From assembly GCF_019801175.1 (NCBI RefSeq), contig NZ_JAHVJR010000001.1:2666001-2730000 (forward strand): a stretch of DNA of 64,000 bases. Reading direction: 5' to 3'. Positions 44,064-53,036 of the stretch are shown in pieces. Position numbers and translations under genes: made by a program. Below the pieces are notes generated by a model. That model did not search any database and was not told the DNA's origin. It saw only the letters and a list, made by a program, of their open reading frames with translations. This DNA is from Vannielia litorea. Its GTDB lineage: Bacteria; Pseudomonadota; Alphaproteobacteria; Rhodobacterales; Rhodobacteraceae. Every line of letters starts with the position of its first letter. Position 1 is the stretch's first letter.

Positions 44064-45740
44064 ATGCCCCATGACGGACAGGACATGACCGCCCAAGCCA
44101 TCATTCTCCCCGATCTGCTCAACCTCACAGGTGCCGCCGTGGCCCCTGCGCAGGCGCTGCTGGAGGCGGCGAAAGCCGGGTTGAAGGCCGAGTTGGCGGT
44201 AGAGGGCCGGGTCTCTGGCGGGGCGGTGGACGCCAACCAGACCGCCACCCACGGGCTGGCATGGTTTGCCACTTACGTGCAGGCGCTCAAGCAGATGCAG
44301 GCCTGGGCCGAGAAGCTGGAAGGCGAAGGCAAATTTGGCGAGGTGGAGAAGCTGCTGCACCAGATCGCCTTTGGCGAATACCTCGCGCAGATGTCCGGGG
44401 GCATCCCGATGAGCCAAGGCGAGATCGTACGGCCCGCCGACCTTGGGCTGGAGAGCACCGAGGCGCTGATCACCGATGCGGTGCGCCAGTTGATCGCGCG
44501 GGGCAACAGCCAGGCGGCGCGGATGCGGCTGGTGGAACTGATGCAGGAGCGTTCGGCCGAGATCACCGTGGGCGCCAGCGGGCTCGATGACGAGTTGGAG
44601 ATGATCCGCGAGCAGTTTCGCCGGTTCTCGGTGGACCGGGTCGAGCCGCACGCCCATGAGTGGCACCTGAAGGACGAGCTGATCCCGATGGAGGTGATCG
44701 AGGAGCTGGCGGAGATGGGGGTCTTTGGCCTGACCATCCCCGAAAACCTCGGCGGCCTTGGCCTGTCCAAAGCCTCGATGGTGGTGGTCTCCGAGGAGCT
44801 TTCACGCGGGTATATCGGTGTGGGCAGCCTTGGCACCCGCTCCGAGATCGCCGCCGAACTGATCCTTTGCGGCGGCACCGATGAGCAGAAGGAAAGCTGG
44901 CTGCCCCGGATCGCCAGCGGTGAGATTCTGCCGACCGCCGTCTTTACCGAGCCGAACACCGGCTCCGACCTCGGCTCCCTGCGCACCCGCGCGGTGAAGG
45001 AGGGCGATACCTACAAGGTGACCGGCAACAAGACGTGGATCACCCATGCCGCCCGGACCCATGTGATGACCCTGCTGGCACGGACCGATCCTTCGACGAG
45101 CGATTACAAGGGCTTGTCGATGTTTCTGGCCGAGAAGACGCCGGGCACCGATGAGGCCCCCTTCCCCACGCCCGGCATGACCGGCGGGGAGATCGAGGTG
45201 CTGGGCTATCGCGGCATGAAGGAATACGAGCTGGGCTTCGACGGCTTCGAGGTGAAGGAAGAGAACCTTCTGGGCGGCGAAGAGGGCAAGGGCTTCAAGC
45301 AGTTGATGGAGACCTTCGAGAGCGCGCGCATCCAGACAGCGGCGCGCGCGATTGGTGTGGCGCAATCAGCGCTGGATATCGCGATGCGCTATGCGCAGGA
45401 CCGCAAGCAGTTTGGCAGGAGCCTGATCGAGTTTCCGCGCGTGGCCAGCAAGCTGGCCATGATGGCGGTAGAGATCATGATCGCCCGGCAGCTCACCTAC
45501 TTTTCCGCTTGGGAGAAGGACCATGGCGTGCGCTGTGATCTCGAGGCCGGGATGGCCAAGCTGCTCGGCGCCCGGGTTGCATGGGCGGCGGCGGACAACG
45601 GGCTGCAAATTCACGGTGGCAACGGGTTTGCGCTGGAGTACAGCATCAGCCGGGTGCTCTGCGATGCGCGGATCCTGAATATCTTCGAAGGTGCCGCCGA
45701 GATTCAGGCGCAGGTGATCGCGCGGCGGCTGCTCGCCTGA
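44064..45740 (+). CDS. mcd: (2S)-methylsuccinyl-CoA dehydrogenase
   Basis: A 558-residue acyl-CoA dehydrogenase. The N-terminal extension of about 170 residues (LNLTGAAVAPAQALLEAAKA...) distinguishes Mcd of the ethylmalonyl-CoA pathway from ordinary short or medium-chain enzymes. It oxidises methylsuccinyl-CoA to mesaconyl-CoA using FAD. FAD/substrate motifs are FTEPNTGSDLGSL and TWITHAARTHVM; the catalytic-base region is NIFEGAAEIQ. GAGGA lies eight bases before the ATG. This pathway replaces the glyoxylate cycle in many Rhodobacteraceae growing on acetate. Confidence 0.9.
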   Translation: MPHDGQDMTAQAIILPDLLNLTGAAVAPAQALLEAAKAGLKAELAVEGRVSGGAVDANQTATHGLAWFATYVQALKQMQAWAEKLEGEGKFGEVEKLLHQIAFGEYLAQMSGGIPMSQGEIVRPADLGLESTEALITDAVRQLIARGNSQAARMRLVELMQERSAEITVGASGLDDELEMIREQFRRFSVDRVEPHAHEWHLKDELIPMEVIEELAEMGVFGLTIPENLGGLGLSKASMVVVSEELSRGYIGVGSLGTRSEIAAELILCGGTDEQKESWLPRIASGEILPTAVFTEPNTGSDLGSLRTRAVKEGDTYKVTGNKTWITHAARTHVMTLLARTDPSTSDYKGLSMFLAEKTPGTDEAPFPTPGMTGGEIEVLGYRGMKEYELGFDGFEVKEENLLGGEEGKGFKQLMETFESARIQTAARAIGVAQSALDIAMRYAQDRKQFGRSLIEFPRVASKLAMMAVEIMIARQLTYFSAWEKDHGVRCDLEAGMAKLLGARVAWAAADNGLQIHGGNGFALEYSISRVLCDARILNIFEGAAEIQAQVIARRLLA

Positions 45741-45749
45741 GGGCGCGCC

Positions 45750-46328
45750 CTAGCGGAGCGTCCAGACGACGCGGCAGGCGGTGTCATCGCGGGGCGTCTG
45801 TTGGGCCGCGATGCAATCGGCCATTGCGGCTTGTCCGGCGTCATGGCGGTTTGGATAACCCCATGCGCTGCCCCAGTGGCCCCGTGCATCCACCGCAAGC
45901 GCACGCCCGCCCTCCCTACTGCTCCGCAGAGTGGCAAGCTCGCGCGCTTGCGGCCCGGAGAGCCCGGCCACTTGCGGCTCGGCGGGGGTGATGGTGGCGA
46001 CCACCCGGCAGTCGGCAGCCCAATCGGCGCAGAGGGCAAGCGCGTCAGCCTCGGCCAGCGCGGCATCGGCATAGCCCGAGACGGCGCCGAAGGCTTCCTG
46101 CCCGCCCACCGCGAAGGCGCCGTACCAGTCCGGCCCGTTGTGGAATTCGTCGTAGGCCTGGTGCATCTCCCAGGCCTGCGGATGCGCCCGCGCCAGCTCG
46201 GCCTGGCTCGGGCCGGTCAGCACGGCACCGGGCACTGCCCCGTCATGCCGTGCCAACCCCGAAACGCCCGAGTAGGACAGGGCGGCGATGGCGACGACGG
46301 CCATGAAGAGGCTGGCTCTTTGCAACAT
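45750..46328 (-). CDS. Exported DUF4189-like protein
   Basis: A 192-residue protein with a hydrophobic N-terminus (MLQRASLFMAVVAIAALSYSG) that could be a signal or anchor. Two similar segments (GAFAVGGQEAFGAVSGYADA with ALCADWAADCRVVAT; ALAVDARGHWGSAWGYPNRH with ADCIAAQQ.. ACRVVWTL) resemble DUF4189 repeats with paired cysteines. Role unknown. No ribosome-binding site is evident; the ninth residue is also Met. Confidence 0.6.
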   Translation of the reverse strand: MLQRASLFMAVVAIAALSYSGVSGLARHDGAVPGAVLTGPSQAELARAHPQAWEMHQAYDEFHNGPDWYGAFAVGGQEAFGAVSGYADAALAEADALALCADWAADCRVVATITPAEPQVAGLSGPQARELATLRSSREGGRALAVDARGHWGSAWGYPNRHDAGQAAMADCIAAQQTPRDDTACRVVWTLR

Positions 46329-46405
46329 GGGCTACAGATTGCCGGTGCAGCATGGCAGCAACGTGGCAGCTTGGCGGCGCGGGACGGGCGACCTATGTGT
46401 GAGCC

Positions 46406-46798
46406 ATGAAAACGCTTGCCCTCGCCACCCTGCTCGCCCTCCCCCCAATGGTCGCCGCCTGCGCGGATGAAACCCTGACGGGCTATGCCGAGGGCACCTA
46501 CCAGCTCGAAGAGATCGACGGCGTGGCCTTTCAGTGGGGCGCGACGCTGGAGTTGGGGGAGGAAGGCCGGATCTCTGGCCGGGCGCCCTGCAACGGCTAC
46601 TCGGCGGAGCAGACCGCGCCCTACCCGTGGTTCAAGCCGGGGCCGATCATGGCGACCAAGATGGCCTGCCTGCACATGAACGGCGAGGCGGAGTTCTTTG
46701 AGGCTTTGGGCGCGATGACATTGGCCGAGGCCAACGGGCCGGTGCTGATCCTGTCCAACGAAGACGGGCGGGAGATGGTGTTTCGGCGCGATCCCTAA
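46406..46798 (+). CDS. META-domain (HslJ-like) lipoprotein
   Basis: A 130-residue protein with a signal sequence ending in VAAC, a possible lipobox, and a META domain (TYQLEEIDGVAFQWGATLELG, GRISGRAPCNGYSA, GPIMATKMACLH). META domains occur in heat- and novobiocin-resistance proteins of the outer membrane. The end overlaps recO by four bases, in convergent orientation. Confidence 0.8.
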   Translation: MKTLALATLLALPPMVAACADETLTGYAEGTYQLEEIDGVAFQWGATLELGEEGRISGRAPCNGYSAEQTAPYPWFKPGPIMATKMACLHMNGEAEFFEALGAMTLAEANGPVLILSNEDGREMVFRRDP

Positions 46799-47520
46799 GG
46801 CTTCGCCAGCACCCGAACCAACCGCCCCCGCGCGGCGGGCAGGGGCTTTTCGCCCAGCGAAGTGCGCAGCTGATGATCCAGAAAATAGCCAGTGGTTTCA
46901 AACCCCTGCGCAAGCTCTCCGGGGCTTTCTGGCGGCTCGCCCATGAGGCAGGGCGGCAGCGGCAGGAGCTTGGGTGCCCACTCCCCTGCCCCTTCAGCGC
47001 TGACAGCGCGCCCGGTTTTGGGCGAAACGTAAACCAGACCCTCGGTGGCTCCGGTGGCGGCGCAGCAGGTGAGATCAAGGCCGAAACCCATTTCGTCGAG
47101 CAGCGCCAGCTCCCAGCGCAGGTAGGCCAGCGGCCAGTGCTCGGAGCCTTCCTCGATCAGGTCCAGCACGGTGAGGCTGCGGGCGTAGAGGCGCGGATAG
47201 GCGGCGCGTTCGGGCAGGACGAAGGACAGCAGCGCGGTGACGGAGCCGAGACCCGCAAGTGCCCGGCGGTCGCCCAGCACCCCCGCCGCGCGGGCGCGGA
47301 TCGGCTCGACGGTGAAGGCGCCGAGATGATCCTCCAGCCGGGCGCGCCACGAGAGGTCAAGCTGGGCGCCGGGTTGCAGGATGGGGGCCATGCGCCGCCC
47401 CGTGCCGCCGCGGACGACGCCGGCATGGCGACCGCGCCCCTCGGTGAAGACCTCGATGATGGCAGCGTTCTCGCCGTGGGGGCGGGATGTGAGCAGCACG
47501 CCCTCCTCGCGCCACTCCAT
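46795..47520 (-). CDS. recO: DNA repair protein RecO
   Basis: A 241-residue RecF-pathway mediator that anneals DNA and loads RecA with RecR. The N-terminal OB-fold starts MEWREEGVLLTSRPHGENAA and the helical part follows (LLSFVLPERAAYPRLY). The C-terminal zinc cysteines are reduced to CCAAT, a loss seen in many alphaproteobacteria. The start overlaps the DUF1491 stop by one base. Confidence 0.93.
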   Translation of the reverse strand: MEWREEGVLLTSRPHGENAAIIEVFTEGRGRHAGVVRGGTGRRMAPILQPGAQLDLSWRARLEDHLGAFTVEPIRARAAGVLGDRRALAGLGSVTALLSFVLPERAAYPRLYARSLTVLDLIEEGSEHWPLAYLRWELALLDEMGFGLDLTCCAATGATEGLVYVSPKTGRAVSAEGAGEWAPKLLPLPPCLMGEPPESPGELAQGFETTGYFLDHQLRTSLGEKPLPAARGRLVRVLAKP

Positions 47521-47846
47521 CAGCCCAGCCCTTCCTCATCCAGCAGATGGCGGCCTTCGCGGTCTTCGACCTCGATCACCCAAAGGTCCGGGTCAAACCG
47601 GCGCTGATCGCGCAGGGCGGCATCCACCTCGGCCTCCGGCCCTTCGGCCAGCACATCCCACGGGCGGGAGCCGTCCATCGCCATAATGCGCTGGAAGGCC
47701 CGTGCGGTGCCGTCGAGCGGGCTTTGCTTGATGAGGATGTTGCCCGCCGTCTCATCGCCCTTGGCGACGACGAAAGCGGGGATGTCGGCCAGCCGCAGGC
47801 GGGTGAGGTAGGCCTGCACCCAGAAGCCGCTGGTCAGGCGAGTCAA
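47520..47846 (-). CDS. DUF1491-family protein
   Basis: A 108-residue protein of the alphaproteobacterial DUF1491 family (TSGFWVQAYLTRLRLADIPA, GDETAGNILIKQSPLDG), usually found between era and recO, as here. The start is TTG 47846, overlapping the era stop (TTGA). Function unknown, but the constant position suggests a link to translation or repair. Confidence 0.88.
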   Translation of the reverse strand: MTRLTSGFWVQAYLTRLRLADIPAFVVAKGDETAGNILIKQSPLDGTARAFQRIMAMDGSRPWDVLAEGPEAEVDAALRDQRRFDPDLWVIEVEDREGRHLLDEEGLG

Positions 47847-48754
47847 GCGTTACCGTCCTTGAAATCAAGGCCCATCTCGTCATACCGCTCGCTCTCCTCC
47901 AGCCAGTTCGGGCGGACCTTCACTTGCAGGAAGAGGTGGACCTTGTGGCCGAGGAACTCCTCCAGCTCTTCGCGTGCGGCCTTGCCGATGGCCTTGATCG
48001 TCTCGCCCCGGTTGCCCAGCACGATGCCCTTGTGGCCGTCGCGCATGACGTAGACGATCTGGTCGATCTTGGCGGAGCCGTCCTTGCGGTTTTCCCAGGC
48101 CTCGGTCTCGACGGTGAGCTGGTAGGGCAGCTCCTGGTGGAGCCGCAGGGTGAGCTTTTCGCGGGTCATCTCGGCGGCGATCATGCGCAGGGGGAGGTCG
48201 GCGATCTGATCTTCGGGGTAGAGCCAGGGGCCCTCGGGCAGCTCGCTGGCGAGCCATTTGCGCAGGTCGTCCACGCCGTGGCCCTTTTCGGCGGAGATCA
48301 TGAAGGTCTCGGCAAAGGCGTAAGCCTCGTTCAGCTTGGCGGTCAGCTCCAGCAGCACCTCTGACTTGACCCGGTCGATCTTGTTGATCGCCAGCGCCAC
48401 CTTTTGCCCCTCGACCGCGCGCTCCTTCAGCGCGTCGAGGATCGCCTGCACGCCCTCGGTCAGCCCGCGATGGGCCTCGACCAGCAGCACGACGATATCG
48501 GCATCGGCCGCCCCGCCCCAGGCTGCCGCCACCATCGCCCGGTCGAGCCGGCGGCGGGGGCGGAAGAGACCGGGGGTATCGACGAAGACGATCTGGCTCT
48601 CGCCCTCGATCGCCACGCCGCGGATGCGGGCGCGAGTCGTCTGAACCTTGTGGGTGACGATGCTCACCTTGGCGCCGACCATGCGGTTGGTGAGCGTCGA
48701 TTTGCCCGCGTTGGGCTCTCCGATGAGGGCGACGAAACCGGCGCGTGTGGTCAT
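47843..48754 (-). CDS. era: GTPase Era
   Basis: A 303-residue GTPase needed for 16S rRNA maturation. Motifs: G1 GEPNAGKST, G2 region TTRARIRG, G3 DTPG, G4 NKID, then a KH domain with GHKGIVLGNRGETIKAIG. The N-terminal 80 residues of the longer open frame are not part of the family, so ATG 48754 is used. Followed without gap by DUF1491 and recO, forming a coupled run. Confidence 0.96.
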   Translation of the reverse strand: MTTRAGFVALIGEPNAGKSTLTNRMVGAKVSIVTHKVQTTRARIRGVAIEGESQIVFVDTPGLFRPRRRLDRAMVAAAWGGAADADIVVLLVEAHRGLTEGVQAILDALKERAVEGQKVALAINKIDRVKSEVLLELTAKLNEAYAFAETFMISAEKGHGVDDLRKWLASELPEGPWLYPEDQIADLPLRMIAAEMTREKLTLRLHQELPYQLTVETEAWENRKDGSAKIDQIVYVMRDGHKGIVLGNRGETIKAIGKAAREELEEFLGHKVHLFLQVKVRPNWLEESERYDEMGLDFKDGNA

Positions 48755-48890
48755 GGGGCTTGGCCTTGTTGGTTGAACGCGCCGGGAATAGAGGATTTGC
48801 GCGGGTTTCGCCAGCAAAAGCCTGCGCGGGCCTTGCGGGCCGGGGCGACCCGCCGCAGGGTTGCGCAAAGCCTCAGACGGAGCCCTCCCC

Positions 48891-49844
48891 ATGCCGCAAT
48901 CGCCCGATCTTGGCGCCCTCTTCGGTGCGCCGGACACCAAGACCTTTCTTGGCCTCGACCCCTGCCCCGATTTCAGCCCGCAAGGGGCCTCGGCGGCGCT
49001 GTTCGGGGCGCCCTGCGCCACGCCTTACGGCTCGGTCGGGGCCTATTGCCAAGGCGCGCCCGCGGCGCTGCGGCGGGCCTCGGGGCAGCTCGCGGCGAAC
49101 ATCGACCGGATGAACTTTGACCTTGGTGGCCCGACCTTTCCGCCCGGCACGCGGGCGGCGGTGGATTGCGGCGATCTGGATTGGAGCGAGAGCGACCTTG
49201 CCGCCAACCGCAACGCGATCCGCGAGGCGACGGGCAAGGTGCTGGCGGCGGGGGCGGTGCCGGTGGTGCTGGGAGGCGACGATTCGATTCCGATCCCGAT
49301 GTTGGAGGCGCTTGGAGCGCTGGGGCAGCCAGTGACGGTGCTGCAGATCGATGCCCATATCGACTGGCGGCAGGAGCATATGGGCGAGCGGATGGGGCTG
49401 TCGTCCACCATGCGGCGGGCCTCGGAGATGGCCCATGTGGAGCGGATCATCCAGGTCGGCGCGCGGGGCGTGGGCTCGGGCCACCCGGACGACCTTGCCG
49501 ATGCGCTGGACTGGGGCGCGCAGATCATCCCGGCGCGGCAGTTCCACGCCGAGGGGGTGGGGGCGGCGCTGGCGGGCATCCCCGAAGGGGCGGCGGTGGT
49601 GATCTGCCTCGATGCCGATGCGCTGGACCCGTCGATCGTGCCCGGCGTCATCGGGCGCTCGCCCGGAGGCCTCAGCTATTATCAGGTGCTGGACCTCGTG
49701 GAGGGCGTGGCCGCGCGGGGGCGGATCGTGGCGATGGACCTGGTGGAATACGTGCCGGAGATGGATGTGGACGGGCTGGGGGCGCTCACCCTGTCACGGC
49801 TGCTCACCGCCTGCCTCGGGGTGATCGCGCGGGCCGAGGGCTAG
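48891..49844 (+). CDS. Ureohydrolase (agmatinase/arginase family)
   Basis: A 317-residue Mn-type ureohydrolase. Metal motifs are DAHIDW and CLDADALDPS; the first motif reads GGDDS where most members have GGDHS, so one metal-binding His is replaced by Asp. It may be a divergent agmatinase or guanidine-type hydrolase; activity is not certain. GGAG lies before ATG 48891; an upstream TTG at 48861 is less likely. It is the only plus-strand gene in a minus-strand run and overlaps the convergent nuclease-family gene by four bases. Confidence 0.85.
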   Translation: MPQSPDLGALFGAPDTKTFLGLDPCPDFSPQGASAALFGAPCATPYGSVGAYCQGAPAALRRASGQLAANIDRMNFDLGGPTFPPGTRAAVDCGDLDWSESDLAANRNAIREATGKVLAAGAVPVVLGGDDSIPIPMLEALGALGQPVTVLQIDAHIDWRQEHMGERMGLSSTMRRASEMAHVERIIQVGARGVGSGHPDDLADALDWGAQIIPARQFHAEGVGAALAGIPEGAAVVICLDADALDPSIVPGVIGRSPGGLSYYQVLDLVEGVAARGRIVAMDLVEYVPEMDVDGLGALTLSRLLTACLGVIARAEG

Positions 49845-50641
49845 GGCAGTGTCAGCAGCAGCGGGCAGTGGTCGGAAACCTCTGGCTGGTGCAGCACGTC
49901 GAAGCTGGTGAAGGCGAGGGTTTCGCTGACCATCATGTAATCGGCGTAGCGCCCGGGTTTGGGGTAGAGGCTGTTGCGGGTGCCGGGGTGGCCGCCCTCG
50001 GTGACCAGCTCGCGGGGGGCGAGGCGGGAAAGGATGCGCAGGGTCTCGCTGCCGGGTAGCACGTTGAAATCGCCGCAGATAATCACCTCGTCGCCGGGCT
50101 GGCGGATGCTCTCGACAAGCCCAGCCAGCCGCTCGGCCTGGGCGGCGCGGGCGGGTGTGTCGGCCTTGCCGGCCTCTGGGTCGCGCAGCCCGTGCATATG
50201 GGCGATGACGACAGCGCCCTCGGGCCGCCAGAGGCGCAGTGCGTGACCGGTGCGCGAGCGGGGGTGGGGGCCGAAGCCCTCGGCGCCGAACGCTCCGTGG
50301 ACGAAGCCCTGCGCCTGATGGGTGACGGGCAGGCCGCGCCGGGTGCAGGTGGCGAGGCCCCAGTGCGACCAGACCTGAGTTTGCCCATGCCAGAGCGGGC
50401 CACGGGCGGCGGGGCAGAAGGTGACATCATGCCCCGGCAGGGCCTCGGCCAGATCGGCCAGCATATCGGCCCGCTGCGGCAGGTTGCGGCCATCGTCGCG
50501 GTAATCGAGCCAGGGCGCGGGGGTGTTTGGAACATGGACAACCTCCTGAATACAAAGGATATCCTGGTCGTTCTGGGCGAGCCAGTCTGCGAGTTCGGCG
50601 TGCATGCGCCCGCCCCAGGCGTTGAGGCAGGTGAGGCGCAT
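49841..50641 (-). CDS. Endonuclease/exonuclease/phosphatase-family protein
   Basis: A 266-residue EEP-fold enzyme with all the main motifs: LTCLNAWGG, IQEVV (metal Glu), GDFNVLPGS and SDHCPLLLTL (catalytic His). Family members cut DNA, phosphoinositides or other phosphodiesters, and the substrate is unclear here. It overlaps the rnc stop by one base and probably shares the lepB-rnc transcript. Confidence 0.85.
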   Translation of the reverse strand: MRLTCLNAWGGRMHAELADWLAQNDQDILCIQEVVHVPNTPAPWLDYRDDGRNLPQRADMLADLAEALPGHDVTFCPAARGPLWHGQTQVWSHWGLATCTRRGLPVTHQAQGFVHGAFGAEGFGPHPRSRTGHALRLWRPEGAVVIAHMHGLRDPEAGKADTPARAAQAERLAGLVESIRQPGDEVIICGDFNVLPGSETLRILSRLAPRELVTEGGHPGTRNSLYPKPGRYADYMMVSETLAFTSFDVLHQPEVSDHCPLLLTLP

Positions 50642-51321
50642 CAGCCCTCCAGCCGGGTCAGCAGCGCCCGGGCGGCCTCATGCTCGGCCAGCTTTTTGCG
50701 GCGGGCCTTGCCGACGGCCTCCTTGCCGTTGGCCAGCACGGCGGCCATGTGGAAGATGAACTCGTGGCCATCCCCCTCCTGCTTGCGCAGCTCGTAGCTG
50801 GGCGGCGGCAAGCCGCGCGCCTGCGCCCATTCCTGAAGCGCCGTCTTGGCATCCTTGGCATCGGCCTCGACCGACTTTACCCGGCCCAACCAGTGCTTGC
50901 GGATCACCGCGCGGGCGGCATCGAAACCGGCATCGCGATAGACGGCGGCGATCACCGCCTCCATCGCATCGCCCAGCAGCGCCTCCTTGCGGCGCCCGCC
51001 CGACTGCATCTCGGAGCGGCCCAGCTTGAGCACATCGCCCAGCGCGATCTCGCGGGCGACCTCGGCGCAGGTCTCCTTGTTGACCAGCACGTGAAACCGG
51101 GGCGAAAGCTGGCCCTCGGGCGCGTGCGGGTCTGCCTCCATCAACGCCTCGGCGATCACGAGGCCGAGCACGCGGTCGCCCAGAAACTCGAGGCGCTGGT
51201 TGTTCTCCTGCCCCGTGGTGGTGAAGGAGGGGTGGGTGAGCGCCCGGATCAGCAGCGCCGGATCGGTGAACGCGTGGCCGAGCCGGGCGGCGAAGGCCTG
51301 AACATCTGCCGAGAGCTTCAT
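50641..51321 (-). CDS. rnc: Ribonuclease III
   Basis: A 226-residue double-strand RNA endonuclease. The signature NQRLEFLGDRVLGLVIAEAL and the second catalytic region LLGDAMEAVIAAVYRDAG are in place, followed by a C-terminal dsRNA-binding domain (TALQEWAQARGLPPPSYEL). It processes rRNA precursors. It overlaps the preceding lepB-like gene by four bases. Confidence 0.96.
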   Translation of the reverse strand: MKLSADVQAFAARLGHAFTDPALLIRALTHPSFTTTGQENNQRLEFLGDRVLGLVIAEALMEADPHAPEGQLSPRFHVLVNKETCAEVAREIALGDVLKLGRSEMQSGGRRKEALLGDAMEAVIAAVYRDAGFDAARAVIRKHWLGRVKSVEADAKDAKTALQEWAQARGLPPPSYELRKQEGDGHEFIFHMAAVLANGKEAVGKARRKKLAEHEAARALLTRLEG

Positions 51322-52040
51322 TCGATCACTTTCCCGTATCTATCGCCGCGCCAGTTACGAAAATCATAAAGCCACGACCCGGCGGCTGAAAAGATCACCC
51401 TGTCGGCATGGCCGCGGACGCTCTCGAGCGGAACGAAACCGAGGCCGCCCTGCGGCTGGGGCACGCGGCTGTCGAGGCTGTTGTCGCGGTTGTCGCCCAT
51501 CACGAACATATGGCCGGGCGGCACGGTGACCTCGGGCGTGGTATCCATCGGGCCGCCATCGGAGAGGTTGAGCACGTGGTGGCTGCGGCCGGAGGGGAAG
51601 CTCTCTCGCAGCAGGGGTTTGAGGCAGATCGCCCCCTCGCCCACCGGTCCATTGGCGCAGCGCGGGCGGTTGCGGCGCGGCCCCTGCCCTTCCATGACCT
51701 CCTCGAAATCACCCACAGGCTCCTGCGCCAGCGGCGCGCCATTGAGCACCGGCACGCCGCCCTGCATGGCGATGGTGTCGCCCTCCAGCGCGATGACCCG
51801 TTTGACGAAATCGGCCCCTGTGACGGGGTGGCGGAACACCACCACATCGCCGCGCTCGACGGGGCGCGGGAGGCGCTCGTTCACGAAGAAATAGTCGCCC
51901 ACCAGCAGGGTAGGCTTCATCGAGCCGGCGGGGATGTAGAAGGGCGCCCAGATCAGCCGCAGGGCCAGCGCGAAAGCGGGGAGGCCCAGCACGATGGCAA
52001 CGCCTACCCCGATGAAAAGCCAGTAGAAAACCCGGCGCAC
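51318..52040 (-). CDS. Signal peptidase I, second copy
   Basis: A 240-residue type I signal peptidase with one N-terminal hydrophobic helix (VFYWLFIGVGVAIVLGLPAF), the catalytic Ser in PAGSMKPTLL, the Lys in VKRVIALEGD and the box E motif MGDNRDNSLDSR. It has the full dyad and should be active. It starts with GTG at 52040, four bases after the stop of the other copy. Tandem copies probably arose by duplication and may differ in substrates. Confidence 0.92.
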   Translation of the reverse strand: MRRVFYWLFIGVGVAIVLGLPAFALALRLIWAPFYIPAGSMKPTLLVGDYFFVNERLPRPVERGDVVVFRHPVTGADFVKRVIALEGDTIAMQGGVPVLNGAPLAQEPVGDFEEVMEGQGPRRNRPRCANGPVGEGAICLKPLLRESFPSGRSHHVLNLSDGGPMDTTPEVTVPPGHMFVMGDNRDNSLDSRVPQPQGGLGFVPLESVRGHADRVIFSAAGSWLYDFRNWRGDRYGKVIE

Positions 52041-52044
52041 CGGA

Positions 52045-52839
52045 TCAGTCGACCTTGTGGAAGAAGCGGTCGCTGCGCCATGTCCAGAAGTAGAAGAGCG
52101 AGCGCCCGGCGGAGGAGAACATCACCCGGTCGACGCGGCCGATGAGGTTTTCGTAGGGCACATAGCCGACGCCACCGATCTGCTGCGATACGCGGCTGTC
52201 CTGGCTGTTGTCGCGGTTGTCGCCCATGAAGAAATAGTGGCCTTCCGGGACGTTGTAGACGTTGGTTTCATCCTGATGGCGGTTCGGGAAGTAGTTTACG
52301 TCGAGGGTGCCGTAGCTCTTGCCGTTCAGGTCGGTCTCGATCAGGCGCTGCTTTTCGCAGGTGCCGCCCTGCCCTACCGGGGCGTTGGAGCAGGCGGGCT
52401 CGGTGCCCTGGCTGCCCTGCGGCTCTTTGATCTCGGTGAAAAGGCCGCCGTCTTCCTGCTTGTAGGGGGTACCGTTGACGGTGAGCTGGCCCTTGGTGAC
52501 CTGAATCCGGTCGCCGGGCATACCCACCAGACGCTTGACGAAATCGGCCCCGGTGACGGGATGGCGGAACACCACCACATCGCCGCGCTCGGGCTCGCTG
52601 CCCCAGATCCGGCCCGAGACCGGGCAGGCGGAGAAGGGGCAGGAATGGCGCGAATAGCCGTAGGCCATTTTGTTCACGAAGAGGAAATCGCCGATCAGCA
52701 GCGTGTCTTTCATCGAGCCAGTGGGAATCCAGAACGGCTGGAAGAACAGGGTGCGGAAGACGCCGGCGATGATCAGGGCCCAGAAGATGGTCTTGATCGT
52801 TTCCATAAAGCTCTCGCCGGCTTTGGATTTTTCGGCCAT
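52045..52839 (-). CDS. lepB: Signal peptidase I
   Basis: A 264-residue type I signal peptidase that removes N-terminal signal peptides at the periplasmic face. Membrane helix TIFWALIIAGVFRTLFFQPF, catalytic Ser in PTGSMKDTLL, Lys in VKRLVGMPGD, box E GDNRDNSQDSR. GAGGGAG lies before ATG 52839; an upstream frame is rejected. It begins the lepB-lepB2-rnc run. A GTTAAC-bounded repeat element lies about 100 bases upstream. Confidence 0.95.
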   Translation of the reverse strand: MAEKSKAGESFMETIKTIFWALIIAGVFRTLFFQPFWIPTGSMKDTLLIGDFLFVNKMAYGYSRHSCPFSACPVSGRIWGSEPERGDVVVFRHPVTGADFVKRLVGMPGDRIQVTKGQLTVNGTPYKQEDGGLFTEIKEPQGSQGTEPACSNAPVGQGGTCEKQRLIETDLNGKSYGTLDVNYFPNRHQDETNVYNVPEGHYFFMGDNRDNSQDSRVSQQIGGVGYVPYENLIGRVDRVMFSSAGRSLFYFWTWRSDRFFHKVD

Positions 52840-52940
52840 GCGGCTCCCTCGCCTGTCTCTGCGCTCGGCAGCTACATGGCGGGCGCGCAGGGGGGAGTCA
52901 AGGCGGGCTGACGGCACCGTGCATTGGGGTTAACGGCAGG

Positions 52941-53031
52941 GTTAACCGTTGCCACAGGGCCATGCACAACTGATGCACATCCGATGCACATTCCATGCGC
53001 ATGTCGGATGACATAGCGGAGCCGCGTTAAC
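52941..53031. repeat. GTTAAC-bounded element with 11-bp-spaced ATGCACA units (copy 2)
   Basis: A 91-bp stretch starting GTTAACCG and ending GCGTTAAC, built like copy 1 at 33337-33424. ATGCACA occurs at 52962, 52973 and 52984 (11-bp spacing), followed by ATGCGCA at 52995; the third unit and what follows (GATGCACATTCCATGC) are identical in both copies. An extra GTTAAC lies just to the left. Confidence 0.8.
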
Positions 53032-53036
53032 GGCGC

